Of a stretch of 64,000 bases of DNA, positions 12,650-25,798 are shown piece by piece (the stretch's first letter is position 1; every line of letters begins with the position of its first letter). Origin of the DNA: Argentina anserina (taxonomy: Eukaryota > Streptophyta > Magnoliopsida > Rosales > Rosaceae); the NCBI RefSeq assembly GCF_933775445.1, contig NC_065877.1, forward strand, positions 31,186,001 through 31,250,000, in the 5' to 3' direction. The translations under genes and the position numbers were made by a program. The notes under the pieces were generated by a model. That model saw nothing but the letters and a program-made list of their open reading frames with translations. It ran no database searches and was not told where the DNA came from.

Positions 12650-13652
12650 TTATTCATTGTTTTACAAAAAGTTAGCTGAATCTTGCAAGGTAAGAACAAT
12701 CTGAAGTAACAACTCGATCATTAAGAATATTTAATCTGAGGACAGAGATATGCCGGGAAAAGCCTAAGGTTTAAACCGTACAAGGTCTAATTCAATATTT
12801 AAGCCAATAGGGAAATCAATCAAATCATGCATGCAATATATATTTATTGTCTTTTTGTTGAAGCACGTACCATATCTGATGCATTAACTACTTACGGTAC
12901 TGCTTACTCCCAAAGAAAATTAGTACGTTCAGTTCCAAAAAAAGAAGAAGATTTTGCCTATAACTGCTTCAGCTACACAAGTATATATGGATATTTCACT
13001 GAAATAACAAAATAAATATGAAATAGAAATAAGAATAATGGTAAAAGAGATGAAAATACAATTAGTACGTGGAAAAAGCTACCGGCCAGTTTCTCTCTAC
13101 ATATATGAATTACCAAGTCATGACCTCCGTTGGTGTCAAAATATGCACCAAATTAATTTTGAAAATATCATTTTGAGTGTTGCTACACCTAGGAAGAACA
13201 AGGACTGTTTCTTAGGTCATCTCCATCTGTGGGGGCTGAAATAACCCCTGAGCTAAATTTCATACCCTTGAAAAAAAAAACTATTTGCATGTATAGTAAC
13301 TTAGTAAGGCTATTATATTGACTATCTCCAACTCTTAGATCTATTTGTTTAAATTATGAGCCATTGAATTTCAATTTCAACCAATGAGATTTGATTAGAA
13401 ATGTAGTCCCCGCGAGCTGTTGACTACAGTGTTAAAATTTTGAGCCATTGAATTTCGATTTCAACCGCAATGCCATTTGTTAATTCTGTGTGGCTGTCTT
13501 TTTTAAGTTCTTTGATACGAGCATATATGATCGATAGAGAACGAGAGAAAACGGACAAACATCAATTCAGGTATATATATAGCTATATATATGCGTTTCT
13601 TTGTTTTTGTTTTTTCAGTAAGAATATGAGATTAATCTAAAGCTTTGTGCTC
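12650..13652. other. intergenic region
   Basis: AT-rich with ATATAT and GTAC-rich tracts. No gene supported. Confidence 0.4.
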
Positions 13653-13839
13653 AGTTCTTAGAAACAAATTTGTTGCTCACCCATATCATGCTCACCTCAT
13701 GTCTATCACCCTAAATAAATGTCAAGTATTTTTTTATATAATATTATAGTCATAAATTTATTGAGAAAACATACACTTGATATTTACTTAGGGTGATGAG
13801 CATGATAAGGGTGTGTTACAAATTTGCTTCCTAGTTCTA
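13653..13839. mobile_element. foldback MITE
   Basis: Two arms of about 75 bp are inverted copies of each other: one begins near 13653 (GTTCTTAGAAACAAATTTG) and the other ends near 13839 (CAAATTTGCTTCCTAGTTC). The spacer is short and AT-rich. The RNA would form a long hairpin. Family not assigned. Confidence 0.65.
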
Positions 13840-13840
13840 A

Positions 13841-15449
13841 GGTCATCTCTAGTAAAAGAGTCTAAAGGGTTATATAATAAATTATGGCTTATTTTGATCT
13901 CCAACAACAAGAGTGAAAAATGTCAAAGTGCCATAAAATGGCCATCAAAAGGGTCAAACTAGGGATGGGCATAAAAAACTGAAATTATGATCCTGTCTTG
14001 AAATTCTTAGGGATGCGATGAGACGGAGGTCTAAAAACATTCGTCCCGTCTCATTTTCATAATAATGAGATGGGACGTAAAATGAATAATTTATATTCCG
14101 CTTCGTCTCATTCCGTCCCGCATAATAATTTTTATTTAAATTGGATGGTATATGTATTAGGTTTCTTGTTGAGAGGTATGCTGCCATTTCAAAGTTAGTA
14201 TGAATTCATTGTTCTCACAGATTATGATACTCGAACAATTGTAGTTACTAAATTAACAACCAAGTCATGTGCAATTTGTTACATTGTTCGTTCATTTTTA
14301 TGCTTAAATGGATTGATGTATTACAAGATATCGAGTTCATCCTGCCAAATCCAAATCTGGGTTTAGTTTTGGCTAGTAGTCCCTTGTAGCATTTATAACC
14401 ACACTCATTATGCTGATACGCTTATATAGAGATCTAGTTTTAAAAAACTTACTCTTGGACTCTTTGTCATTTTTGAAGATCATGAGAACACTACTTCAAG
14501 TATGAACAATTGTTCACCTCCAACTAAGAGGAAAAAGAAGGGGGAAGTCTGTACCGGTTACAAATGTAATCGATGTTGAAGTTTGTACCTCTGTTTCATG
14601 TTTCATGTTTGTTGTGTGACTAATTTAATATTTAAGTGTATGATGGATTGATGTTTTTATGTTTGTAATGGACTTATGATGGATTGTTTGGACTACTTAA
14701 ATGACTCAATGTTGTTAATTCATAGTTGAATTACTTGAAATGTTGAATGATAATTGTATGTGAGAATTGATAAATTAGGTATATTAAAGTCATGGGATGG
14801 TGGGATTAGGCTCGTCCCGTCCCGATCCTAACCGGGATTAATCCCGAGTGGGATCATTCTCAAAAACCCCCCATCTCGTTTCAAAAGAGTGTGATTGAAC
14901 GTGAGATGAGCATCGTCTCGTCTCATCCCGTCTCGTCCCACTCCTAAGCCAAACTTAGTCCTTTGGCTAGCCTAGGCCAAATTAATTTGTGGTCTCAAAT
15001 CGGATTAAAAAATAAAAAATTATGCATGTGGGTTGATTGTAGTACACTATATAAAGACATGTGTCATGCTACAAATTACAAATTAATGATAAAACACTGT
15101 TATTATACATAATTAAATGTATAGTTAGGATCTTAAATATGACCATTGTTTATGTTGTATTTTTTTGTCTAAAAACAAAATAGGTAACTTTTTAAATTAT
15201 CCAAAAATGTATTATAAGCTGCATAGATCACGATGATCAATTATTTTCTTTTATCTGATGATGATTAATTATATCATGCCAAAATGGTATCAATGAAACC
15301 AAATAGGTATACCCAACCAAACATACACCTTAAAAAATAGTTTAACTCAAATTCAATTTAATTTGAATTAAATAATTATATAATAAGTTTACAAATTCAT
15401 AAAATATTTGAAAGGGCTTAAATTTAACCCTTCCTTGTTAGAGATGGTT
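13841..15449. mobile_element. outer TIR element (probably hAT), host of a nested hAT
   Basis: The left end (AAGGTCATCTCTAG) and the right end (on the other strand TAAACCATCTCTAA) form an imperfect inverted pair. Flanks CTAGTTCT and CTGGTTTC are only a degenerate duplication. The interior is interrupted by the hAT at 13960-14946. Boundaries are approximate. Confidence 0.45.
13960..14946. mobile_element. hAT-type non-autonomous element
   Basis: The ends are TAGGGATGGGC and, inverted, TAGGAGTGGGA. They are flanked by GGTCAAAC (13952-13959) and AGCCAAAC (14947-14954), matching at 6 of 8 with both differences transitions. Subterminal regions are rich in GGGACGGGAT-type motifs and their complements. 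No transposase frame remains. Confidence 0.7.
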
Positions 15450-16979
15450 TACTGGTTTCTGAATAAAAAATAATATTTTAGGAGACAAATTTTAGCATGG
15501 CCCCAATGTTTGGGCCTAAAATAATACTCTGGTATTATCTATATTATTTAGGCTTGTGGATTGGTTATTTGGGGAAAATCAATCGAAGAGCAAGATTACG
15601 TTCCTTATTTGAATAGATTTCGGGATTGATGCTGTATAGAATCTGAGTTGAATAAGGAAAGTGAATTCAAATCAACTAAGATGTTCTCAAGACTTGATCC
15701 GCAAGAAAGAACAATCTGTGTTCTCTATATAAAGGGGTCAAATGTGCAAAATCAAAAACACACAACGTCAAACAAACTATCGCGCAACTGCATAGTCAAG
15801 TCTCCTCACAGAGCAAAAGTCCGATTAGCTTCGGCAACCAAGTCTCCCATCGGAGCGGAGCTACCCAGATGTACGCCTCGTGCTGCATGTAGCAACAAGT
15901 CCGATTAGTTTTGGCAACCAGAGTCAAATCCATCGAGTCGCTAGCCTAGCTTCTAGCAAACACAAAAGTCTGCACTAGTCAGCAATTCCGTATAGCAAGA
16001 GAGTCCCGCTATCAATGACACATTATAAGCTCTATTTTTCCCCAAGCGGTCTAAAGTAAGATCGGCCATCTACTTGAGGTGGAGTGAAAGGTACCTAGAA
16101 ACTCCGGTTGTGTATAGGTCATTCGAACTTCAGCGGTTTATCAGCAACTGCGGAACAATCGTTCGAGAAGAAGACAGTACGTGAGCGCAATCATCATCAA
16201 CAAGCAAGAGTTGTACCTAACTCAAAGGTACTGGCACGCCAAGCAACAACAGAGAACGAAAGTTAGAACCATCTAGGATTCAAAACCCGGGCTTGCTGAT
16301 TGTTTCTTGAGGAAATCTTTTTTCCAGCTCCTTAGTTTAACAAGTTTGAGTCTGAGGGTTGTACATGCTTTTTCGCAAATTTATTTGCTGGGATTTCATG
16401 ATAACTTTCGATGATTGAATCTTCTTGATAAGTCTCATACCACTTGTTCTGTTTACTGTCTGTTACATCAGTTAGTCTGGTTTCATAGTCTTCAGGGATA
16501 TGTTTGATTTTATTTATCTTTGCTTCTATATCTGTCAATTTTGTTTGCTCTGCTTAATGGTTCTATCCAATGGATTTCTTTGCGTATCTTTAATTTGCAT
16601 TGTAATACACTTAGTTAAAGAAGTGGATAATCGATCGGTCTGTACTTCAATTCTCATCAGAAAAGAAAAAAAAAACCAAGTGATCGAATGGTCTATACAA
16701 TCATGGCTTAATTTATAGTTCATAGCTTACTAATATTTGATGAGTTTACCATTTGTCTTTATTTGCATTTTAAAATTTTGAGTTTTTAAATTATTTAGTC
16801 ACTGTTGTTTAATTTCTTAACGAATTCATGCTTGAATTAGTGAGGACTGTGAAGCATTGTATTTGGTTGATTTTCTTAGGCTAATTCTTCCCAACTCGGC
16901 AACTCCCATGAGACAGGAATGCAATAAGTACTTAGAGAGAGCGAGCTCTAGGGTTCAAGAATCACTTATTTCAGCTTAT
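15450..16979. other. intergenic; LTR-like or transcript-like stretch at 15560-16320
   Basis: 15560-16320 is less AT-rich than its surroundings and contains a good TATA motif (CTATATAAAGGGG near 15725-15737) followed by about 500 bp without ATG-rich frames, resembling the promoter half of a retrotransposon LTR or an untranslated leader. No second copy or primer site is in the window, so I leave it unassigned. 16320-16979 shows nothing further. Confidence 0.3.
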
Positions 16980-16987
16980 ATAAAATG

Positions 16988-17578
16988 CAATGGTCTAAAT
17001 ATTGGTTATCGGCATCGTATCGGTTTTGTAAAATAAGGATATAACGGAGATATATCAGATTATATCGGATTTATCGTTTTTGTTAATTTTTAATTTAAAT
17101 TTAATATATTTATAAACATATATTTCAAAATATACCAAATAATATTAACTACTAAGTACTAATTGAACAAAAATAGGTGCACAAAAGATAGATTGAGATA
17201 TTGATTATGCATTCATGCATTATAAATTCTCTCATTATCAGAATCAAAGTCAAAATCATCTTCATAAATCACCTTCTGTCTATTTGCGTTGAAATTTCTC
17301 AAAACGACATCGTCTCCTTAAAAAAAATCACCGAAAAAAAGTAACAAGAAAAAAAGTCACCAAAAAAAAGGCAACGAAAAAACATTATCGAAAAAAAAGT
17401 CTCCGAAAAAAAAAATCCACGGAAAAAAAAAAGTCAAACGAAAAAAAATTCACCGATATATTGCATGTTGATCCGATATTTTGAGTTGACCGATATATTA
17501 AGGCGATATGACATTTATCCTATCGGTTTCTAAATATCACCGATATATCGCCGATATATCCCGATATTTAGAACACTG
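16988..17578. mobile_element. hAT-type MITE with perfect 8-bp duplication
   Basis: The termini CAATGGTCTAAATATTGG and, inverted, CAGTGTTCTAAATATCGG are flanked by identical ATAAAATG (16980-16987 and 17579-17586). GATATATCGG motifs crowd both ends. The centre (17318-17455) is a degenerate array of A-runs separated by GTCNCCG-like spacers. Confidence 0.85.
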
Positions 17579-17586
17579 ATAAAATG

Positions 17587-18060
17587 GAGGGACAATGGAA
17601 CCTGCAGCTAAGTAGAAAGTACAAGAATAGGTGGTGTGGTGGTGGCATCATGAGCGCCAAATGAAACATTTGTTTAATTGAACATGGTTCCTTTAAGCCG
17701 AAACCTTATGATACATGCATGCATTTCTAATTGGAAATTTTCATCTGGTTCTGGCTTCCAACTATGCTTTTGATCGCTCTTCAGTAAGGGCAATATATCA
17801 ACATGTTCATATTACTTCAAACCAATGACTAAAATTTCACGGAAATTAGAAATTTCGATCTTCTAAAAATGGAGATTTCGAAAAAGTTTCCATAAAAATA
17901 ATTGGAAGTATTGTTTTAATGGTTATATAATATAATGTGTATAATTATGTCAGGAAACCATTCCAGGGCAAGTGGTTGAGTTGTTTTGTTAAACCTTACT
18001 ATTTGTGGTAGTTAAACATCTCCTAATCTTTGTTGAAACGGCACTTTGTTTATGTAAATG
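17587..18060. other. intergenic, 3' of GRP2
   Basis: No gene supported. It should include the old 3' UTR of GRP2. Confidence 0.4.
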
Positions 18061-18982
18061 ATGTTATTTCGCTAAGTACGGGCCTTCAGTTTCAAACCCC
18101 ACCCCCTCCTCTACCGCCCCCACCTCCTCTTCCGCTCCCGCCTCCTTGTTTCGTCTTCAATTTCATCTTCAACTCCACCCCCACCTCCTCTTTCACCACC
18201 GCCGCCTCCTCTCCCGCCTCCTCCTCTCCCACTTCCTTGTCCACCTCCTCTACCGCCGCCTTGTCCACCGCCCCACCTCTTCTACCACTGCCACCTCTTT
18301 GTTTAAAGTCTTCTATTTCATCTTTAGCACCGCTGCCACCTCTTCTTCCACCACCTCCACCTCCTCTACCGCCACCTTGTCTGCCGCCCCACCTCCTCTA
18401 CACCACTGCCACCTCCTTGTCTAGAGTCGATCTTCAATTTCATCTTCGGCACCGCCGCCACCTCTTCCACCTCCTCTACCTCCACCTTGTTCGCCGCCCC
18501 CACCTCCTCTACCACCGCCACCTCCTTGTCGAGTCTTCTATTTCATCTTCAGCACCACCGCCCCCTCCTCTTCCACCTCCACCACCTCCTCTATTGTCGC
18601 CTTGTCCACCTCCTCTACCACCGCCTTGTTCTTGTTTAGAGTCTTCTATTTCATCTTCAGCACCACCCCCACCTTCTCTACCACTGCCGCCTCCTTGTTT
18701 AGACTCTTCGATTTCATCTTCAGCACCGCCCCCACCTCCTCATCCACCTCCTCTTCCGCCTCATCCATCTCTACCGCCGCGTTGTCTACCGCCCCCACCT
18801 CTACCGCCACGACCACCTTGTTTTGAGTCTTCTATCTCGTCTTCTGCACCGCCCTCTGCACAAAATGAGCTTTGTTCAATATGACATATATTCATTTTCT
18901 CTGACTCACGTGTCTGTGGAATGACTACATCAGTCGTAGTCACATTTCGCTCACTGGTGTAGCTTCGACAGCTATCGGGTTG

Positions 18983-19566
18983 TGATAGGTATGACGTAGA
19001 GCCTATATGCATCAAACAATACTGAATAAAGATCATTTCACAAGAATCATAAACACATATATGAATACAGAAGAAATGTATTCTTAGAAGAACTAAGAAA
19101 CATACCTAACTCTATCCCACTCCTTTCACCTTCTTCAACAGATCCAAACATGTTGAATGGGACAACTGCACACTAAGTAGAATGATTAGTAATAGAGAGA
19201 AGGTCTTCTGTAGCTCAACACCAAGCAACAGAATGGGACTATGATTTAATGCTCGGAACAAGTGATGTTGAGTACAGGGACTTTATCTCCTTATATATTG
19301 GCCTATTTTGAACTAGAGACTCACCCCATAAGGAGTCTTAGATTAGCTGTAATCTTAACAGAATAGGAGATATAATCTTATCATTATACATGTATATTAA
19401 TCAGATAATTAATTGGATAAAGTCCTCTGATCTTGTAGAGAGATATAATCTCTACAAGTTACTACAATCCTAGTTAAACTCATCTACTTCAAGTTAATTG
19501 TATTAATGAAATGCAGCTGAGTTAATATTCCTAACAGATAGTATTAAGTCAAATATTGTTCTTACA
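18983..19566 (-). repeat. copia 3' LTR
   Basis: 584 bp copy of the 5' LTR. On the minus strand it begins TGTAAGAACAATATTTG directly after the polypurine tract. Confidence 0.95.
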
Positions 19567-19575
19567 ATCTCCCAC
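19567..19575 (-). other. copia polypurine tract
   Basis: GTGGGAGAT on the minus strand abuts the 3' LTR. A second similar tract, CAGTGGGAGC, lies near 20190-20200. Confidence 0.75.
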
Positions 19576-20202
19576 TGGACTCATATAATCTATTTATGCT
19601 AGGAAGCTGCAATACTGAACAATTAACAACTGAAATGCGCGCTGAAGCAAATGTAACTAATAGACGTTAAAAACAGCTTGGTCAATACATATCATCTAAC
19701 ATAGAACCAAGAACCATGTTTGATTACAAACCAAGATGATTAGAGACCACTAATGTCAAACACTAAGATCACATAAGCCAAATGATAAGGTGAGCATATA
19801 TTTGGTAATTATATCTATTTGATGCACCAAAAACTCACAGTTCTGCAAATATTTGAATTCAATCAAAAACTTGCAAAAAACAATTTACCTGTAGTGAAAC
19901 TGAAACTTAACTGTATGGTAAATGATTTACTGAATGATATTATGTACTGAATTGGTATATACATATGTAACTATATAGAAATGATTTGATTATAACAAAT
20001 AACTGTAAATTTAAGATTCAAGGATATAAAATGGAGTCTGAACTAAAATACCTCGAGATTTTATTAAGCATCTTGCAATAAGCAAGTGTTTATTGAATCA
20101 AAAATTACAACTTGGAAAAACAACCTATTACACTAAATGAATTGAAATGAAAAACTGTTAGAAGCTCCCACAAAGCTAAATTGATATAAGCTCCCACTGA
20201 GC

Positions 20203-23200
20203 TCATGCATATAAATCTTCCAACACACCCATGTTCTTCACATGCCTCTGGAAACAAGATATGGCTAATGCTTTGGTGAATGGGTCTGCTAATTGAGAAT
20301 CAGTGTCTATGTCCAAAACTACCACTTCACCCTTCTTAACCCTCTTTCTCACATCATAATATTTCAAATCAATGTGTTTGGAATTTGTAGACCTCTTACT
20401 GTTTTTACTAAAGCATACTGCAGCTTCATTGTCACAGAATATTTTCACAGCATGTGAAACTAATCCACTTAAAACATCAGTATAAATCAAGAAATTCCTC
20501 ATCCAAAGAGCCTAGCACATGCCCTCATACACTGCTATGTATTCAGCCTGCATAGTGGAGGTGGTAATAATTGATTGTTTCATGGTTTTCCATGACACAG
20601 CCCCTCCAGCGAGCATAAAAACATAGCCTGAAGTGGATTTCTTAGATTTAGGAAAATTTCCAGCAAAGTCTGAATCAGTATAGCCTATTAGTTCTAATTT
20701 TTTGACTTGTCTATAAACTAACATGTGAGATTTTGTTTTTTGAAGGTACCTAAGAACTTTCTTCCCTGCAGTCCAGTGTTCTAAAGAAGGATTAGATTGA
20801 AATCTGGACAAAATTCCTACTGAAAATGCTAAGTCAGGTCTAGTGCAAACCTGGGCATACATGAGACTACCTACTAGTCTAGCATATGGTTTGCTATCCA
20901 TAGCAGTCATCTTCCCCTCATTTTTAGAAATTTTGGACAGTTTATCACCTTTAGACATAGGAGCTTCCCCTGCAGTACATGTTTCCATGCCAAACCTCTT
21001 AAGTACTTTCTGAATGTAGGTTTGTTAAGATAATCCGAGAAGTCCTAGTTTCCTATTCCTCTTAATTTCAATTCCCAAAACATAAGAAGCCTCTCTTAAA
21101 TCTTTCATGTCAAAATTATTTGATAGAAAAAACTTAGTTTCTTTAATCAACTTAACACTAGTACTTGCTAAGAGAATGTCATCTACATACAAAATCAAAA
21201 AAATAAAATCATCTTTTGCAGTCTTAATATAAACACATTCATCAACAATGTTTTCCTCAAAACCAAAAGATGATACCACTGAATCAAATTTTTTGTACCA
21301 TTGTCTAGAGGCTTGTTTCAAACCATATATTGATTTCTTAAGTTTGCAAACATAATTTTCTTTCCCTGCTTCTACAAAACCCTCAGGCTGTTTCATATAA
21401 ATTACTTCATCTAATTCTCCATTCAAAAATGCAGTTTTTACATCCATTTGGTCTAATTCCATGTTATAATGGGCAATTAGTGCCATTATAATTCTGAATA
21501 AATCTTTAGTTGAAACATGAGAAAAAGTTTCATTATAATCTATGCCTTCTTTTTGAGTAAATCCCTTAGCTACTAACCTAGCTTTATGCCTCTCTATATT
21601 ACCACTACCATCTCTTTTGGTCTTAAACACCCATTTACATCCTATTGCCTTTTGTTTTTCAACTGGTTTGACAAGTTCCCATACTTTATTCTTGGACATA
21701 GACCATATCTCCTCTTCCATGGCCTTAAACCACTCATAGCTTTCTTCACTTTCTTGTGCTTGTTTGTAACTGAATGGATCACTCTCTTCAGCTAGAACAT
21801 ATTCAGTTTCTTGCAGATAAACATGATACTGACTGTTTGCCCCATAAACTGGTTTCCTTACCCTAGTGGATCTTCTAGGCTCAAAGTTTTCTGCATTTTC
21901 CATGACTTGAGGGTTTTATAGGTTCCCAGGGCTATGAATTTCTTCTTGTTGTATTGCTAAATTTTCCTCAACTAAGTTTTCAGCTTGTTCTTGTTCTGGA
22001 ACTATGTTATCTACTTGAGGTTCAGGAACTACATATGCAGTTGTGTTTAGATTTAGGCTAAAATATCGTGTCATTTGTGTGTCTGTAGCTAAGGGTAAGA
22101 CATTAACTAAAGCCTCATTATCAACCAATTCCTCAAGTTCTAAGGTTAAATCCTCGAAGCTTGAATTGAAACAATCTTCATCCAGAAATTTTGCATTACT
22201 GGTTTCATAAATTTTGGTTTTGTTTTGAGGTGTATAAAATCTATACCCTTTGTATTTATCACAATAACCTAAAAATGACAACTCAATGAATTTGTGCCTA
22301 ATTTATCTCTTAACTGATCCGGAATTTTAGCCTCAGCCTTGCACCCCCATACATGGCAGTGATGTAGGCTAGGCTGCCTACCACACCATAGCTCAAATGG
22401 TGTTGTTTCAACTGATTTTGAGGGTGATCTATTGCAAATATAATTTGCAGTTTTAAGAGCTTCACCCCACAAATAAATTGGTAAGCCTGAAGTACACATC
22501 ATTGATCTAACCATAGTCAATAAGGTTCTATTCTTTCTTTCTGCAACTCCATTCTGAGTTGGATTATATGGGGTAGTGTGTAATGTGCCTTAATGCCATG
22601 TTTTTTGTAAAAACATTGCAAATGGTCCCTTTTGCTGGCCTGCACTAGTAAACCTCCCATAAAATTCACCTACTTTATCTGATCTTACTGTTTTTATCTT
22701 GATACCAAGTTGCAATTCCACTTCAGTTTTAGATATCTTAAAGGCTTACAAAGCTTGAGATTTTTCTGAAAGTAGATAAATGTAACAGTATCTTGAATAA
22801 TCATCAATGAATGTGATAAAGTATGTATTTACACATAAAGTTTTATGCTTAAAAGGACCACAAATGTCAGTGTGAATGAGTTCTAAATGTTTTGTACTTC
22901 TCACAGCTTTAGTTTTTCTGACATTTGTTAATTTTCCCTTACAACACTCAATGCAATCAGTCAAGTCACTATAATCCAACACATGCAGAATTTTATTATT
23001 TTCCAATGTTTTAAGCCTTTGTTTAGAGATATGGCCTAATCTCCTATGTCATAGATTAGCAGAATTATTCTTAAACAAAGTTCTCTTAACACCTGTAATA
23101 GAATTCATTGATTTCATGTTTTCATCATTCTCAACTATAAGTATTTCATGTTCAACGACAGAACAATCCAATCTCAAATAATGATTTGAAAACATACCAT

Positions 23201-23700
23201 AACCAATATATTCAGAACCTTGATATAATTTTATTCCACTAAGATCCATAACAAGTTTCAAACCATAACTAACCAAAAGCCCTACTGAAATCAAATTCCT
23301 CTTCAAAGAGGGAATAACATAAACATTGTCTAGAGAAATAAATTTTCCTAAACCTAAGTCGATTCTCAAGGTTCCTATGGCCTTAACATGAACTCTCTGG
23401 CCATTTCCTACTCGAACTTGCTGTTCACTCCTTCTTGGCTCCCTCCTCTTTGTGATACCCTGTAGAGAGGTTGTAATATGAATAGGTGAACCACTATCCA
23501 ACCAGTATGTATGAGTATTAACATTCAAGAAATTTATTTCTAAAGAAAAAACTGAATTAGGAAAACAGTCACCTTTTTTCACCATCCAGGCCTTAAAACC
23601 ACTGCATTCCTTCTTAGTATGTCCAATCTTCTTACAGAAAAAATATTTGAACTTGAAGGGCTTATCAACTTTAGGGTCTGTAGGCTTGCAAGTTGCCTTG
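20203..23700 (-). pseudogene. copia pol (protease, integrase, RT, RNase H), broken
   Basis: Protease segment 23585-23049 keeps the DSG active site (WLDSGSPIHI). Integrase spans about 23040-22269 with its HHCC region, HTDICGPF and an intact second frame portion. RT segment 21903-21025 keeps YVDDILLAS, and RNase H segments 20988-20512 and 20502-20203 keep GYTDSDFAG. The frame is broken by a shift at the gag end and another near 22270, and by stops including ones near 23050, 22746, 21916, 21025 and 20512. The last looks like a single TGG-to-TAG change. It cannot mobilise itself. Confidence 0.9.
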
Positions 23701-23716
23701 AAGGTGGTAGTCTTCT

Positions 23717-24343
23717 TTACTTTAGTCTTATTTTTTTTTTCTTAGCTTTCTCAACCAAGTTAACTGCAGTAGTTGGTCCAGCCTCCTTCTTAATTCTCTC
23801 TTCCTCATCCACACAGATAGATATGAGTTTGTTTAAGGTCCACTTAGACTCTAAGGCATTGTAGGTTGTTCTCAGATGACTGTAGGGACTAGGGAGTGAA
23901 TCTAAAGCCTGATGGATAACTAAATCCTCAGAAAATCCCAGCTGCATGTCCTTGAGTTTTCCATTTATCTCAATGAGTTGCATGATATGATATCTCACAC
24001 CTCTGGCTCTCTCATACTTAAGTTCATGAAATTTCTTGTTTAACCTAGCAGCCTCAGCTTTCTCTCTGGCCTTATATTTTTCAGCAATATACTCCAAAAA
24101 AGTCACTGCATCATCTGGTTCCTCTATAGACCCCCTAACCATATCAGTCATGGTGAACTTGATAATTTTCTTAACCATATAATTAGTCATATTCCACTCA
24201 TAATAATGATCCTTACCATCCTCATCATCTGGATCAGGTGTGGCATAAAGGGGTTTCTGCTCTCGCAGACAGTAATCCATGTTATGAATAGCAAGATAAT
24301 ACTCCAGTTGGTCCTTCCACTTTATATAGTTATTTCCACTCAA
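23717..24343 (-). pseudogene. copia gag fragment
   Basis: A 208-codon frame with the typical plant copia gag N-terminus (YIKWKDQLEYYLAIH) and an E/K-rich helical body. It stops in a run of A at about 23735, where pol continues in another frame. The zinc knuckle near 23601-23645 lies in that second frame and has Tyr where its first Cys should be, so capsid RNA binding would be impaired. Confidence 0.85.
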
Positions 24344-25784
24344 GTTTTCGATTAGCCCTATGGAAGAGTGAGTCGTGAGGCCTAAAAAGAAAATGAAAGA
24401 AAAAGTGTAAGTGTTTTTCCCTATGTGTTATGCTATTGTAAGCAAAAACATACCGAAAATTCAAGCATGTCCAAAACAAGCAAAAAACCAAAATCATATA
24501 TTTATATATACATTATAATATCATTGTAGTTATTCCATAAATCTATAACTGGAGCAACACAAACATAATGCCTTTGTGGCATAAAATCCTCATGTTCTGT
24601 AATTTCTGTATTAGTATACAACATGAACAAAAATCTTTTATTTTTATTTTTTAAAACAGTCTAGTCTTTGGATTAGAAAATTTTCAAAAGATCTTAAGTG
24701 TTCTTGCTCATGCTTATACCACTCCATATATTTTAGAATTGAAACTCAAAACTTCTTTGGAAGATATAAGGAGTTCACTTTTAAAACATAGCACAATATT
24801 ATGTCTTTCATTACTGCATATTCATTGAAAACAGTCCCTTAAAAAATTTGCTTTTTGCAAAATAGTTAAATTTCTGTATCAATGTGATTATAAAGACAAC
24901 TGTAATGGCAAATTCACTTTATTTTCTGAAAACCATCAACTGTATAAAATTTACCAATGCTGCATACTATGAATCTGAATTGAAATTAAATTTGGGAGAA
25001 TCAAATAATCATAGTATAACACAAAAGCTACAATATTCAAATATGCCACTCCCAGCCTCCAGATCAAACCAATTCATGCATCAAAGATCATACATATATG
25101 CATAGCACACGTCAACCACAACGAATACAGAATCTACATGCCAACACTTCTTCATATGACCAAACTCACAATGTAGAATTTAAGTTTTCGACAAGATCTA
25201 GATTACAGAGAAAACATACCTTTGCCTCTGCTAACAACAACACCAAAATTTAAAAACTAAGCATGAAAATAAATCACATACCAAAATCGTCCCATAATGA
25301 AAACCATCTTCTGTAGCAGGGGTCTTGAATCCCTTGAACTGAGAATTCATCTCAATTTGCAATCACCCAGCCCCAAAAACACAGAAGTACAAAAGAAGAG
25401 GATGATGCACACATTACCCAAATGAAAACTAAAATTCTCCAAGGAATTGAGTGCCTAAATGGGTCTTGAATCCCTACTGAGATTTTTAATCTCATTGCAC
25501 CCAAAACAAGAGAAAAGAAGACACATATGAAGATGCAAGAGCTTGTGTGCATCAAAACCAAAAAGAAAAGACGCTGAAAATTTCATCATTTCCCTTTCTT
25601 TTGTTTTAATGATGATATCGGGTTTAGACTTGGTTTAACTTAAAAACAGATGGATTAGGGCTTTTAATGAATGCGGATTAAACTGTAAGCCCTCTTAATT
25701 TAATTAACAGGAAAATGAAAAAATCATTTCCAGTATGAAAATGAACTGCAAATATACGATTCATGATTTTGTGAAAACCCTATT

Positions 25785-25796
25785 GCTCTGATACCA
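25785..25796 (-). other. copia primer-binding site
   Basis: TGGTATCAGAGC on the minus strand, two bases inside the 5' LTR. This is the usual complement to the 3' end of initiator tRNA-Met. Confidence 0.9.
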
Positions 25797-25798
25797 AT

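Noticed and set aside
18030..18884. 284-codon plus-strand Pro-rich frame
   Set aside because: Antisense of the decayed GRP2 exon 3; the repeated acidic motif and exon alignment with GRP1 are on the minus strand.
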